Below are positions 49,484 to 61,458 of a stretch of 64,000 nt of DNA, piece by piece. Where the stretch lies: contig CM074864.1 of NCBI GenBank assembly GCA_037501455.1, positions 26,592,001 to 26,656,000 on the forward strand. Reading direction: 5' to 3'. The notes below the pieces were generated by a model. It made no database searches, was not told the DNA's origin, and saw only the letters and a program-made list of their open reading frames with translations. The position numbers were made by a program, and so were the translations under genes. Positions within the stretch are counted from its first letter, which is position 1. The number at the start of each line of letters is the position of its first letter. The DNA comes from Lantana camara. Taxonomy: Eukaryota; Streptophyta; Magnoliopsida; Lamiales; Verbenaceae.

Positions 49484-51140
49484 TGTAGCACCCAAGCGTA
49501 AGGTACCACATCCCCCGCACCGAGACCCGACCCGTATATGAAATGGAAGTCCATACACGTGCCAAATCCACGGCGAACGGGGACACAACACACACGCTAT
49601 ACTAGGCGGGACTAACCCTTAAACTAATCAACTCAAGACAATAAAAAATCAGAGTTGTAATGAAACGCGGAAGCAAGAACAACATATAATAAATACACTG
49701 AGCCACCAAGCTCCAAAAATAGATATACAAAATCATTCAAGTGTTCAACGGCACTCACGGCCTACAAATCATGACGCTCCATGCGATACTATGATCATAT
49801 ACAAGATAGGAATGAGGGTATGAGTATATGAGACTGAAAAGAAGTGCTAAACAACAATGCAAAACCTATAGGACTTGTATTCTCGCCTAGCACTCCTATA
49901 CCTGCACAAAACAACTGAAAACAACCGGGTTCAGTCTATACGAGACTGGTGGGTATAAAATGGGGCATAATATATAATATTACAGAAATTAAACACAAAC
50001 AGCAAGCCCTAATCCCGTATGAAGTTTGATAAGAATTTCCCAAGTGGTTAAAACAAAAGAAAACATCAACGGGATTACGACGTTCATATTCATTCATAAT
50101 TGTTCATAAGGGTTTATGGCCCGGCGAGTGGGCGTGCACAATCTCCAACCTACTCCTCGTGTAATCATAATCAATTATTCATTCATTATCATACATATCT
50201 TTTGTGCTCATACATATCATGATCATAATCATTCATATACACCTTCTTCCTCCAGGTGGTGGACGGGTTTGCAAGGCCCGACCACCTAATCATATCAATA
50301 TGGCTATGAGGTTCATGAGTCCTCAAATCCCGGTTAGCGTTTCCTCGTCAAAAACTCCTTGACGAGGTCCGTTTCGCCGTAGTTGGTTGGAACTAGTATA
50401 TGGGATCCCCGTCAGCCCTTGCTTCCTCGGTTAGCCACATATACTAAGTCCCGGGGCCCGTGCAATCATAATCATGTCTCGCGAAAACATAAGGTAGGGT
50501 TTCATAGATAAAAAGGGCATACGTTCGAAATCATTTACCCAAATTGACTCCATATATATAAATATACTATTTTGGCTTAAAACCTTTCACATAAGGGATA
50601 TGTCGGGTCACTTTAACTATTAGAAGAAAAACCCACCTTTACAAGCAAAAGAAAGGCACAAGCTTCTCAATGCTCGCCCTCGTCTCCGACCAAACCCGAA
50701 TCTGTGCAAAAGAAAAGGTACGAGACTCAACGACCACATATGACGCTCGGCAATGAAGTGAATATGACATGAATGCATAAGAGATCAAATTATATCATGG
50801 AAATGATCATGTGCACTATTAAGGAATTTAAAACATATAATCAAACCATTCGTTCATTCATTTCATTCAAATTCATAAAATCATAAATTCATAACACTCA
50901 TAACGCATATCAATTAATCTAAAATTCCATTTAATAATCATAGCAAGTAATATTCATGTTGACAATTAGAAAAGGATAAAAGAAACATTCAAACAATAAT
51001 CGGTAATTTAAATACGCGAACTAGAAATCAATTAATTCCAAAATTGAATTAAATCAAATAATATTTAAAATATATAATAAATATATATATATATATATGT
51101 ATATATAGTAAACATATAATAATTATATAATAAACATATG

Positions 51141-51171
<31 letters not shown>

Positions 51172-51289
51172 CGTAACTCCACATGCATGCATAATCATAC
51201 TTAACATAAATACTACATATATATATACTTAAGCATGCATGCAAATAACATATTCAAGCCATGCATGCAAAGCAACACACACATAGTAC

Positions 51290-51332
<43 letters not shown>

Positions 51333-53149
51333 CAGCAACACAAGCAAGCAACCAAGGAAAAGAAACGCAGACAAAAGTTTGGAAAAACAAGGTGACACCC
51401 CCGTGTCACCACCCAAGCACAAACCGAGACACCCCCGTGTCTCAGTACAGCAACTCAAGCCCAGTTCGCACCCCCGTTCCTCGCTGGAATGAGCAAAAAC
51501 GACACACCCGTGTCGCCAGCCTGCAGCAGCCCCTGCTTTGACAGCAACTAACGCAGAAAAGGGGCAGCAACTCACGCAAGAAATGCAAGCAAAATATGCA
51601 ACAATATAAGGCATGAATTACAGCAAGAATTCAGCCACAACACACACCACAAAGCCACGAAAATTGACAGCAAAAGAAAGAAGGAACGCAGCAGTTTTTG
51701 ACAGCAGAAACTCAGGCCAAAACAGAGCAAAGGTCCCCAAAAACAGGGCAAGAACGATCTCCAACAATCCCAACAAGTTCAGGTCATATAGGCTATCAAA
51801 TTTACAGCAAAACAACATAAATTCAACATATAATTCAGTTCCAAAAGAGTTCAACCAAGAGAAGAAAGCATACGTGACATTTTATGAAAATTCCTCAAAG
51901 TGCCATAAATGATATCTCATTAATACTTCAACCACCATGAAATAAATGATCATAAATGAAATGAGGATGTCAAAATAATCATTCTCAAGCTTGGAATCAA
52001 TCAAAACCATTAAGAATTGAATAGGATCAACAAGTTGCTTAAAACGTTCTATATTCGAATTCAGCCCAGAAATCCTTGAAAACATGATCAAATTTGGAAA
52101 TGAAAGGATGAAAATGATCAGAAATGAACTTATATTACAACCCTAAGCTTACCTTGTTGATTGGATGAAGTTTGGATGAGATTTGAGCTCCAAAATCTCT
52201 AAGGAATGTAGGGTTACGGGAATGACTGTAATTCTAGTGACTTTGGCTGAGATTTGGGAATTGTGTGAGGATTGGTTTGGTTAGGGCATGATATCTCAGG
52301 TTAGGTAGTTGAGTTAGGGTTCAATAGAATCAAACCATGGTTAATTTGGTTAAAGTTTGGATAAGATATGGCTATTTTTGTACAGCAAGGTCAGTTTGGT
52401 CACCGTTTCGTTTTTCGGTTGAATTTCGGAGGTTCAAATGACTTAGGAAAAAATATAAGCTAAGTTTAATAAACTTGAATTTTCGTTACGAGTTCAGCGG
52501 AGTTGACGGAACTCGAATCCGAGTTCCCGAGCTCAAGATATTAAATTCGGAACCAAGGTACGCTAAGTGCTCGTTAGCCCCCGATTTGGTTCCACGATTC
52601 AAATTAAATTCGTTAACATATCAAATGAATTCAAAAACATAAACCGAGCATATAGGCATGTTCATAACACATATATGTACGATATACTACAATTTCACGA
52701 CGTTTCGATATCATTTCATATAAGAACGATACACAAAATAAACAACATGCACATTTCATGCAATTCATGCACATTTACCTTAAAATTCATGCAATAAAAT
52801 TTAAATCAAAAGAATTAATTCTAATATTAAATAAATTAGATTAAAGTTAACGTATATATTTGAATAATTAATTAATATGGTTAAACATGATTAATTAGCA
52901 TAACTCTTAATTAACAACATAATTAACATCAATAATTAAATTAACAATAATTAAAGAAATATATATATATATATACTTAAAATACGATATATTATTTTAA
53001 AATAATATTAAATTAAAATAAAATATAATAAAATAAAATAATAACAATTTATAATAAAATTAAATATAAAACACGTAAAAACAATTAATTCGCGTAAATT
53101 GGTAAACACATATGTCGTACCTTTACGTCTGAAAAGTCGGGGTGTTACA
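49484..53149 (-). mobile_element. Solo LTR H (minus) in the copia LTR, target duplication AGAAG
   Basis: Bounded by tgtagcaccc (49484) and ggggtgttaca (ending 53149), with a perfect duplication agaag (49479-49483, 53150-53154). 3666 bp. CAGTCT / AGACTG hairpin at 49932-49948; inverted pair ctaggcggga (49602-49611) / tctcgcctag (49881-49890, one mismatch). (TA)n runs at 51147-51170 and 51289-51328. Similar to B and I. Confidence 0.95.
51391..51515 (-). promoter_or_regulatory. Palindrome cluster in LTR H (GACACC type)
   Basis: Sites: 51391-51410 (ggtgacacccccgtgtcacc), 51426-51443 (gagacacccccgtgtctc) and 51500-51515 (cgacacacccgtgtcg). The acac/gtgt core is constant while the flanking arm bases change in complementary pairs. 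A weak half site is near 51470. Confidence 0.78.
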
Positions 53150-53633
53150 AGAAGTTTCTAGAAACTTCCTTTCCCATTTAGGAATGTTCTCACGCGGGAC
53201 ATCTCAGTGATGAAGTTCTTGTAACAATCACCCTTATGTATTATGAACGTATCAACGTATGCACTTATCACTCCATGAAACTGAGTGATCCTTCAATAGG
53301 ACATAATCACATAAGCAAGTCTCAGCAGAGTTAACTTCGACACTCCCACTGTCTATCGGACTCGTTGACTTGGAGAAGTTTCTGATCCTCGCCTATGGAG
53401 TTAAGAACTTGTTTCATGTGCAGTTCCCATAACGACAAAGTTCTTAATGGCTTCATCGGATTAGGGGAGTTCAATACATGCAAAATACAGTCAAACCCAA
53501 ACAGACATAAATAAGCACATAAAGAAGTGATTGTCTATGGACAAAATCATCTCGTTTATTATTCAAAGACTGTTTGTGATTTTAAAAGGAAATAGTAAAA
53601 CAAACATCTACTTTTAGGGCACTATTGCTAACA

Positions 53634-53644
53634 AACTCCCACTT
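53634..53644 (-). other. Polypurine tract of the copia element
   Basis: Minus strand AAGTGGGAGTT immediately upstream of the LTR start. Confidence 0.85.
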
Positions 53645-53649
53645 GTCTG

Positions 53650-54492
53650 TCAAAGCCATTCAGGTGCTAATCTAAGACCCATCTTCTGAAGATGTCCTTC
53701 GAAAGCCTGTTGACTAACGACTTTTGTAAGTGGATCTGCCATGTTCTCTGTCGATGTGACCCTTTCAATTTGCACATCTCCTCTCTTGATGATATCACGA
53801 ATCAAGTGATACTTCCTCAAAATGTGCTTGGTCCTTTCGTGAGATCTTGGTTCTCTTACTTGAGTAACCACCCCGGTGTTGTCACAAAACATTGTAACGG
53901 GGTCTTTAATGCTAGGAACTACACCCAACTCTTGGATGAAGTTTCTTACCTAAACACCTTGCTTAACTGCGTCGTTTGTAGATAAGTATTCAGCCTCAGT
54001 GGTTGAATCTGCAGTGGTCGCTTGCTTGGAACTTTTCGAACTCACTGCTCCGCCGTTCAGGCAGAATATATATCCTGGCATGGATTTAAAGTCATCCATG
54101 TCTGATGCAAAGTTTACATCACAGTATCCTCTAATGACAAGATCTTGTTGGCCTTCGTAAACAAAGAACAAATCCTTAGTTCTTGGCAAGTACTTAAGGA
54201 TGTTCTTTACAGTAGTCCAGTGACCTTCACCAGGGTCAGATTGGAATCGACTAGTTACGCTAAGTGCATAAGCCACATCTGGTTGAGTACATAGCATCGC
54301 ATACATTATGCTTCCTATAGCCGATGCAGAAGGAATTCTGGATATCCTAGACTTTTCAAGTTCAGTCTTGGGACACAGCTTCTTCGAAAGAACTGTTCCT
54401 GGGCCCATTGGAAGTTTTCCACATTTGGATTCTTCCATACTAAACCTCTTTAGTACTTTATCTATGTGAACCGGTTGTGATAATCCTAACAA
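53650..54492 (-). pseudogene. copia RNase H and end of reverse transcriptase (broken)
   Basis: 54492-53950 encodes the connection and RNase H start. MYAMLCTQPDVAYALS and HWTTVKNILKYL are typical of copia, with likely acidic residues in GYCDVNFASD and STTEAEYLS. A TAG at about 53950-53952 separates it from 53949-53650, which holds the rest (FCDNTGVV, KHILRKYHLIRDII, NMADPLTK). A frame change near 54486-54492 separates it from the upstream part. It would remove the RNA template during reverse transcription. Confidence 0.92.
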
Positions 54493-55119
54493 TCTCCTAG
54501 ATCTATCCCGAGAATATAGGATGAATCACCAAGATCCTTCATCTCAAATTGGTTCGATAACCAAGACTTTGTTACTTTCATGTCATCCTTCGCATTCCCA
54601 ATTAGAAGGATGTCATCTACATAAAGTATCAGAAACAGAACCGAGGTTTCCAATTCTTTCTTGTACATGCAGGATTCATTCGGATTTTGAATAAAGCCAA
54701 ACGATTTTGACTGCTTCATCAAACTGAATATTCAATTCCTCTATGCTTGTTTCAATCCATAGATTGAACGTTGGAGCTTACAAAACCTTTTGTTCGCTCC
54801 CACTGAATGTGAAACCCATGGGTTACTTCATGTAAATGTCTTTGTCAATGTCTCCATTGAGAAAGGCAGTTTTCACATCCATTTGCCAAATTTCGTAGTC
54901 AAAATACGTTGCAATGGCAAGCAATATCCTAATGGACTTATGCATTGCAATCGGGGAGAAGGTTTCATCAAAGTCTACACCTGGTCTTTGAGTGAAACCT
55001 TTAGCAACTAATCTTGCTTTAAAGGCTACCACGCTTCCATCTACTCCAAGCTTATGCTTATATATCCATTTACACCCTACGGGCCTGAGCCCATCAGGTG
55101 GATCAACCAAGGTCTAAAC
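54486..55119 (-). pseudogene. copia reverse transcriptase (broken)
   Basis: The N-terminal part (55110-54823) has CKWIYKHKLGVDG, ARLVAKGFTQ, VDFDETFSP and the QMDVKTAFLNGD block with the first catalytic Asp. Stops follow at 54823-54825 and once more before 54722. The catalytic YVDD box is at 54612-54623 in ILYVDDILLIGN. Two stops near 55105-55122 separate it from the integrase part. It would copy element RNA into DNA; not functional here. Confidence 0.93.
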
Positions 55120-55872
55120 CTAGTTAGAGTACATGGAATCCATTTCAAATTTCATTGCTTCTTTCCACTGTTCAGAGTCTAAATCTAACAGTACCTCCTC
55201 ATAAGTTAATGGATCATTATCCATTTGAGATGTTTGGTGGAGAAAACCATACCATGTCTCTGGTTGTCTACGAATACGTTTAGAACATCTTATTTGAGGA
55301 GGATTTTTACGTGTATCACTCTCTTGGATTGGCTGAGGGACGTTAGTATCCAAACTTAGCATGGGACCTTGATCTCGAACTTCTTCGAGTTCCGCGATCT
55401 TGCCTTTCTTTTCTTTAAGGAATGAGTCCTCAAGAAAAGTGGCGTTTCTTGACACAAAGTCCTTTTGGTCAAGAGGATCATAGAAATAATATCCTATTGA
55501 CTCTTTAGGATATCCTACGAAGTTGCACAAGCTTGATCTAGCTTCAAGCTTATCTCCCACTGTCCTCTTCACATAAGCAGGACAACCCCAAATTCTTAAG
55601 TAAGAATAGTTAGGGATTTTGCCAAACCACGTCTCAAATAGGGTTTCGGGTACAGATTTGGAGGGAACAAGATTCAGAATCTTAACTGTTGATTCTAGGG
55701 CATAACCCCAGAATGAAGGTGGCAATTCAGTGAAACTCAACATGGAACGGACCATATCAAGTAAGGTTCTGTTCCTTCTCTCCGAAACTCCATTTAATTG
55801 AGGAGTTCCCGGAGGAGTCCACTGAGAGATAATTTCGTTATCTCTGAGATGACTAAGGAATTCGTCACTTAG
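55120..55872 (-). pseudogene. copia integrase, C-terminal half (broken)
   Basis: Continues the integrase core after a stop. The stretch before 55755 contains the third catalytic residue, Glu of GVSERRNRT. It is followed by the copia-specific region RIWGCPAYVK, FVGYPKES and a linker into reverse transcriptase (YEEVLLDLDSEQWKEAM). Ends at a stop at 55120-55122. Confidence 0.92.
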
Positions 55873-56664
55873 TTATTCGCCACCTCGATCAGATCGAAGT
55901 GCCTTAATCTTGTGGCCGATTTGGTTCTCAACCTCCTTTTGAAATTCCAAGAATTTGTCAAAGACTTCGGATTTATACTTCATTAAGTACACATAACCAA
56001 AACGACTAAAGTCGTTTATGAAGGTTATGAAATACTGATGATTATTTCTCATACTTACACTAAGTGGTCCACAAACATCAGTATGGATTAAATGCAATAC
56101 TTTAGTGGCACGTTCCACTTTACCATTAAAGGGAGTTTTGGTCATCTTTCCTTTAAGACATGATTCACAATGAGTTAACTCTTTAAGTTCATTATCGTAG
56201 AATGATCCTAAATTAGTTAACTTAGTAGTCCTGTCTTTGGAATCATGGCCTAAACGTGCGTGCCATAAAGAAGCGGAGATCTTGTCATATCTTTTGCATT
56301 TATTTAATTGTTCTATATTCAGAATATTAGTGTTTTTAGTTGTATAAAGTCCATTATATAATGTACCAAGTAAAACGGAAGTTTTATTCTTCTTAAGATA
56401 AAAGTTTCCATTTCTAGAAAAAGTCTCAAAACCATCACAATCAAGTATTGGAATGGAAATGATATTACGAATAATAGAAGGTACATAAAGGACTTTGTTC
56501 AAAACTAAAGTAAAGACACCTAAATCTAATCTACACGTCCCAATGGCTTGAGCTTGAATGCTTGATCCATTCCCAACCTTCAAGATGCATTCTCCTTCTT
56601 GAAGAACCTCATTTAGCATTTGTACATCATTACATATATGAGCTCCACAGCCGGTATCAAGTAC
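55873..56664 (-). pseudogene. copia protease and integrase N-terminal half (broken)
   Basis: Starts with the aspartic protease motif LDTGCGAHIC immediately after the stop that ends gag. Then come the gag-pre-integrase zinc finger (LWHARLGH ... CESCLKGK, HHCC type) and the integrase core with the first two catalytic Asp residues in HTDVCGPL and LRSDRGGE. Stops at 55873-55875, directly after RGGE. Confidence 0.93.
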
Positions 56665-57528
56665 CTAAGAATTAGAATCAGTAGATAGATTTACTTTAAC
56701 AATAAACGCACCTTTCTTTAGAGTATCCTTGTACTCTTGGAAGTTCCTCTTCCAATGCCATTTCTTGCCACAATGGTGGCAAACGTCCTCTCTCTGATCT
56801 CTTTTCTTCTTGGCCTTTCTCTTTTTAACCCCTCCATCGGGTTTAAGAGTTCCCTTCTTCTTGGGATTTTTCTTCCCTTTGCCTTTAGAAGGCCTAGAAG
56901 AGGAAGTGACCATCATTACCTTATGATCCTTCTTTATCGTCTCTTCAGCAGTCACAAGTTGACTAATCAACTCCACTACAGTAGCATGAGGATGATTCAT
57001 GTTGAAGTTTAACACGAAAGGATTGAATGATGGTGGAAGCGACGCGAGCAACAAATCCACAGCGAGTTCTTCATTCAGTGGCAATTCCATGGAGGTCAGT
57101 TTCTCGTTCAAAGTAAGAAACTTTACACCGTGCTCATGGACACTTGTACCTTCTTTCATTCTGAGATGAAAGAGCTCCTTAGAGGTGTTGTACCTTAGAA
57201 CACACTCTTTGGGGCAGTATAATTGCTCCAGATGGTCATAAATCTCCCAAGCGTTTTCCATAGACTCATGTTGCCTTTGCATATCCCGAGACATGTTGGC
57301 CAACATGAGGCAACAGGCTTCAAGATTATCTTCAGGCCATTTCACGATCGCCTCTTTTTCGGACCGAGTCGGAGCCTCGCCTATAGTGACAGACTTTCCC
57401 TCGAAGAGAACATATCTTCTCTTTTCAGAATCTAAAACTATCTTTAGATTCCGAAGCCAATCAGAGTAATTGGGCCCTGTCAACTTGTTTGGTTCGAGTA
57501 TGGATACCAAAGGGTTTTTGGTTGCCAT
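56665..57528 (-). pseudogene. copia gag (287 codons, damaged zinc knuckle)
   Basis: Start MATKNPLVSILEPNKLTGPN, then the copia gag (UBN2-type) domain with WEIYDHLEQLY and LLASLPPSFNPF. A Lys-rich linker and a CX2CX4HX4C-like knuckle follow (CHHCGKKWHWKRNF) in which the last Cys is Phe, so zinc binding is probably lost. The frame ends at a TAG (56665-56667) a few codons before the protease motif. Family comparison suggests a nonsense change rather than a natural boundary. Gag would form the particle. Only about 28 bp of leader survive upstream before element I. Confidence 0.93.
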
Positions 57529-57978
57529 TTCAGAATGTAGGGAATCACATAACTACTGTAACACCCGAGCGCAAGGTGTCACATCCCCCGCACCGAGACC
57601 CGACCCGAATATGAAATGGACGATTCATACCCGAGCCAAATCACGGCGAACGGGTACAAACACACACTCTAAGCTAGGCGGGACTAACCCTTGGACCATA
57701 ACATCAGAGTAATTACAAATACGGAAGCAATAACTATCCATTACATAAACAATAAGTAAACAAAATCCAAAAAAATGATCCGTATACATTATCAAATGCC
57801 GTCACGGCTCAACAACAAGTACGCTCCAATAGCAACATTCATATACAATAATCACAAGTGCAAAATGCGAGTGTAAGACCAAGAAATTACAAGAGCTAAC
57901 ACGAAGGTAAAACCTATGACTCGAATCCCGCCTAGCTCCCTCGACACCTGCACGACACAACTGAAAGCCAAACGGGTT

Positions 57979-57995
57979 CAGTCCAAAAGGGACTG
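57979..57995 (-). other. CAGTC hairpin of LTR I
   Basis: Stem CAGTCC / GGACTG with loop AAAAG. On the minus strand a TATA-like TTTTATACCC lies just upstream. Confidence 0.62.
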
Positions 57996-59300
57996 GTGGG
58001 TATAAAACCAGGGCATAATATAATATTCGGCAATATTTAAACAATCACATGCAAGCTATAATCCCAAGTGAGGTTTTTTTTAAAAAGGATTTCCCAAGTG
58101 GGTGAATAGAAATCATCAAAAGGGATTATAACGATTCATTTAAATTAAGTCAAGGTCATTAGTGGCCCGGCGAGTGGGCGTGCATTATCTCCAACCAACA
58201 CCTTGTGTAAACCATTTAAACATTCATTCATTTATTCTTTTCATGCAATCAATCTTTTGTGCACATTCATTAACATTTACTCCTTCTTCCTCCGGGTTGG
58301 TGGTGGGTTTGCAAGACCCGACCACCCATTCATTGACCAAAAGGGGAACATGACTCCCCAGATGGCGCTCAGCGTCCATTCCTCGCTAACTCCTAACGAG
58401 GTCCGGTTACGCCGTTAATTGGTGGAACTAGTGTGAGGGTTCACCGTCGGCCCGTGCCTCCCCGGATAGCCACTCACACTAAGTCCCTGGGCCCCATTCG
58501 TGCATAACATTCATTCCTTCTCACCAAAATATTAGGTAGGGTTCAAGAAATAAGGGCTTTACGTTTGCAATCATTTACTCGATAAAAGACTCAAAATATA
58601 TATATATATATCGTCTCACTTTGGCTTAAAACTTTTCATGTAGGGAGATATATCGGGTCGTTTTATCTAAGTAGAAGAGAAACCCACCTTAACCGCAAAA
58701 GGAGCAAACACAAGCCTCACTGACCGGCCTCGTCTCCAACGGACTCAAAATCTGTGCAAGAGAGGTGAAGTGAGACTCAATATGACCAATTAAGACGCTC
58801 GGCAATGCAATGATCATGATATGAATATGTAAGAGATAAGACTATGCTATGAAAATGTTCATGTGCATTATTAAGGCATTTAAAACATATAACCAAGTCA
58901 TTCACATATTCATTCATTTTCATTCAATTCATCAATTCATATCTCCAATCAAATAAATTCAAGAATTCAAATAGGAGCATAAAACATATTCAAGCTCTCC
59001 CAAAATGCTACTACATGCTTCATATTACATAAGATAGTATATTTCCAAGGTTTGACAACAAGAAGGAATCATATGATATAGAAAATGAGTTAATCGATTC
59101 ATAAACGACATATAAACACACATAAACGGCATTAAGAAAAAGCATGCCTAAAACTCATCTAAATGCCATGAAATTAAACCACAATACTCCCAACACAAAA
59201 CCAAACAAGTTCATAGTTCAACACCAAAGGAGATCAAGTCATTAAAGAGGTGAAACAAATCAAAAACCGAAAAGGAAGCAACAAGGACTGCGCAAGGGAA

Positions 59301-59424
59301 GGGACACGGGGGTGTCACCCTCCTTAGCCAAACTGAGCCACGACCGTGGCTCAGTACAGACCTTCCCAGAAGGTGTGACACGCCCGTGTCTCACACTTAA
59401 GTGTAAATGAGACACGGGGGTGTC
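59301..59424 (-). promoter_or_regulatory. Palindrome cluster in LTR I
   Basis: Sites: 59301-59320 (gggacacgggggtgtcaccc), 59333-59354 (arms ctgagccacg / cgtggctcag, different from the rest), 59373-59394 (gacacg / cgtgtc core) and 59411-59424 (gacacgggggtgtc). Confidence 0.75.
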
Positions 59425-61240
59425 ACGGTACAGAACTAAAACGTTCACAAAGTTTTACCGGCAAAACTGATCCCATACAAAATCAATCCAAAAGCATACC
59501 AAATCAACTCCAAATGCTATGAAACTTAATATACAACATATTTAGCATGTTAGGAACATATTTCAGTTAGAGTGAAAAGGATAAATCACACGTTAAGAGC
59601 ATCTAAATCATGCAGCAAAACTGGGTCGCCAAAATCGCACAAAAGAGCCCTATTGTTTCAATCAGCCATGATCAAGTACTTATGGGTTGAATTTGGATCT
59701 GGAACCTTGGGGAAAGCATGCTAACATACTAAAAAACTAATATACATCATATATATGCAAAATGGCACGAATTAAAGCACATTAGGGTGACCAACAACCA
59801 CACAATTGCAACAGCAACAAATCTGTCATAGATCATGCATAAGAACAGGCCATGTCATTCGGTTTTGAGGCTTAAAATGGATCCAAATACTTGAAACATG
59901 AATGTTAACATATAGAACAATGAGTGTACATAATATCCATGCAATTTCACATGAAAAGAAGATCATTTAATCAAGCAACAAAGCACAATGAACAGCAGCA
60001 GTTCGAAAAACAGGGGAAGCAGTTTGATCATCAAGTTTGGAGCTCCAATCTCATAATTTCATCAAAGGGTCAAGAGATAAAATCCTCCTAATATCATATA
60101 CTATCAGTTATGAAAGAAATAGGCCAAGAAACAAGCTCATATGATCATGTATAAGCAAGAAAATCAGCTACACAAGCAAATAGGTCACAAGAGCAAAAAT
60201 CCATAAAAGTTCATACCAGACTCATCACCCAAACCCTAATCAAATCTGATCCAAATCAAGAATTTAATGGATGAAATCAAGCATAATAGAGTAGAGGAGA
60301 CATAAATATTCATACCTTGAAGATTAGAAGAAGAAGGGAGGTGATTTGAGCTCCAAAATCACAAGAATGGCCAAGGGGTTTTTCTTTCTTTTTCTCTCTT
60401 CCTCTATCTCGATCAGTTGCAGCAATGAGGGGAGATATTTGGCTCGGTTTTCAGAGGTAAAGTGGGAAGAAAGAGCTTAAATCAAGGTACATAAGTCATG
60501 GTTTAAGGTATGGTTAGGTTAGAGGAGTGTTAAGGGTCCCACCATGAAGACTAGTCAACAAAAGAAGCTCTTCTTGCACGAGTTGCTCGTTACGGTTGGA
60601 TTTCGGAGGTCTTAATGATTTCAAAAAGGTATGAGGCTTGTTCCATTGTCTCCGAATCGTCGATACAAAGGCAACGGAGGTGACGGAATTCGAATCCGAA
60701 TTCCCGAGCTCAAGATATCACGTACGGAACCAAGGGTGCGCTAATTGCTCGTTAGCCCCCGTCTTGGTTCCACAATCAAAATTAAATTCGTTAACACGTC
60801 AAATGAATCCGAAAACATAAACCGAGCATATAGACATGTTCATATCACATATATTTACGACATAATAAATTTCCATACCATTCCGATATCATTACATATA
60901 GGAACGAAGTGCAAATAGAACACTCATGCGCATGAATGAATTCATAACGTTATAAATTAATTTCTAAAACTTAAATTCCATTTTAATTAAATTAAAACCA
61001 ACTAATAACATGTTGAAATTAATTAATGAAATTACCGAAATAGTTATGGTAACATGAAATCTTAATTAAGAAATTAAGCACTAAGTATCAAAGTAAATTA
61101 AATTGAAATAACAATAGTTTATAGTTTAAATCAAATATAAATATTTATAAACAATTAATCATACAATTAAATAATTAAATTGCGCAATTTATAAATAGAT
61201 ACGCCACATTATTTTAACCGAAAAACTGGGGCGTTACAAT

Positions 61241-61256
61241 CTCTCCCCCTTAAAAA
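61241..61256 (-). other. Polypurine tract of element I
   Basis: Minus strand TTTTTAAGGGGGAGAG, directly before the LTR start. Confidence 0.88.
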
Positions 61257-61298
61257 GAATCCGTCCTCGGATTCATAACACGCCTGAAAACAAACAAT

Positions 61299-61458
61299 GA
61301 GAGATTCCCCGTCTCTCACAAGCAACAAGGAGAGAGCCCCGTCTCTCGAGCAACAATGAGAGAACCCCGTCTCTCGCAAGTAAAGAGAGTATCCCGTCTC
61401 TCAAACAAAAGTAAGAGAATCCCCGTCTCTTACAAACAAAGAGAGCACCCCATCTCTC
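61299..61458 (-). repeat. Six tandem imperfect palindromes (GAGAGA ... TCTCTC)
   Basis: Units at 61299-61317, 61330-61347, 61358-61375, 61385-61402, 61413-61431 and 61441-61458. Each is gagag(a) plus 2-3 variable bases, cccc and gtctctc-like, separated by about 10-12 bp of A-rich spacer. They lie about 45 bp upstream of the polypurine tract in element orientation. No such array is present in D or E. Confidence 0.85.

Larger units (their letters stand above)
48004..53633 (-). repeat. Copia LTR, split by solo LTR H
   Basis: Minus-strand start TGTTAGCAAT at 53633, next to the polypurine tract; end TTTTCCAACA at 48004, next to a primer-binding site. It is about 1.96 kb without H. The frame at 48119-48352 lies in it and is not supported as a gene. 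Confidence 0.87.
48004..57556 (-). mobile_element. Ty1/copia element, defective, 5' end replaced by element I
   Basis: Minus-strand order from right to left is gag, protease, integrase, reverse transcriptase, RNase H, polypurine tract and LTR, the copia order (integrase before reverse transcriptase). The leader and 5' LTR are missing because element I begins at 57557. The 3' LTR (53633 to 48004) is interrupted by solo LTR H. The polyprotein frame is broken by at least seven stops and one frame change. Confidence 0.93.
57557..61238 (-). repeat. 3' LTR of element I (minus strand)
   Basis: Minus-strand start TGTAACGCCCCAG at 61238, immediately after a polypurine tract; end GGGTGTTACA at 57557. 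3.7 kb. The left ~1.5 kb is closely similar to LTR B. CAGTCC / GGACTG hairpin at 57979-57995; inverted pair gctaggcggga (57673-57683) / tcccgcctagc (57926-57936). The left target duplication would be actac (57552-57556). The frames at 58162-58418 match one in B only because the LTRs are similar. Confidence 0.92.

Noticed and set aside
57552..57561. Target duplication between 57552-57556 (actac) and the bases right of 61238 (atctc)
   Set aside because: They do not match. 61238 is the inner edge of element I's 3' LTR, so the true right duplication lies beyond the window.
61299..61458. CRISPR-like regular repeats
   Set aside because: Units are 18-bp palindromes with short A-rich spacers of 10-12 bp in a plant retrotransposon; spacers are not of CRISPR size and no cas gene is present.
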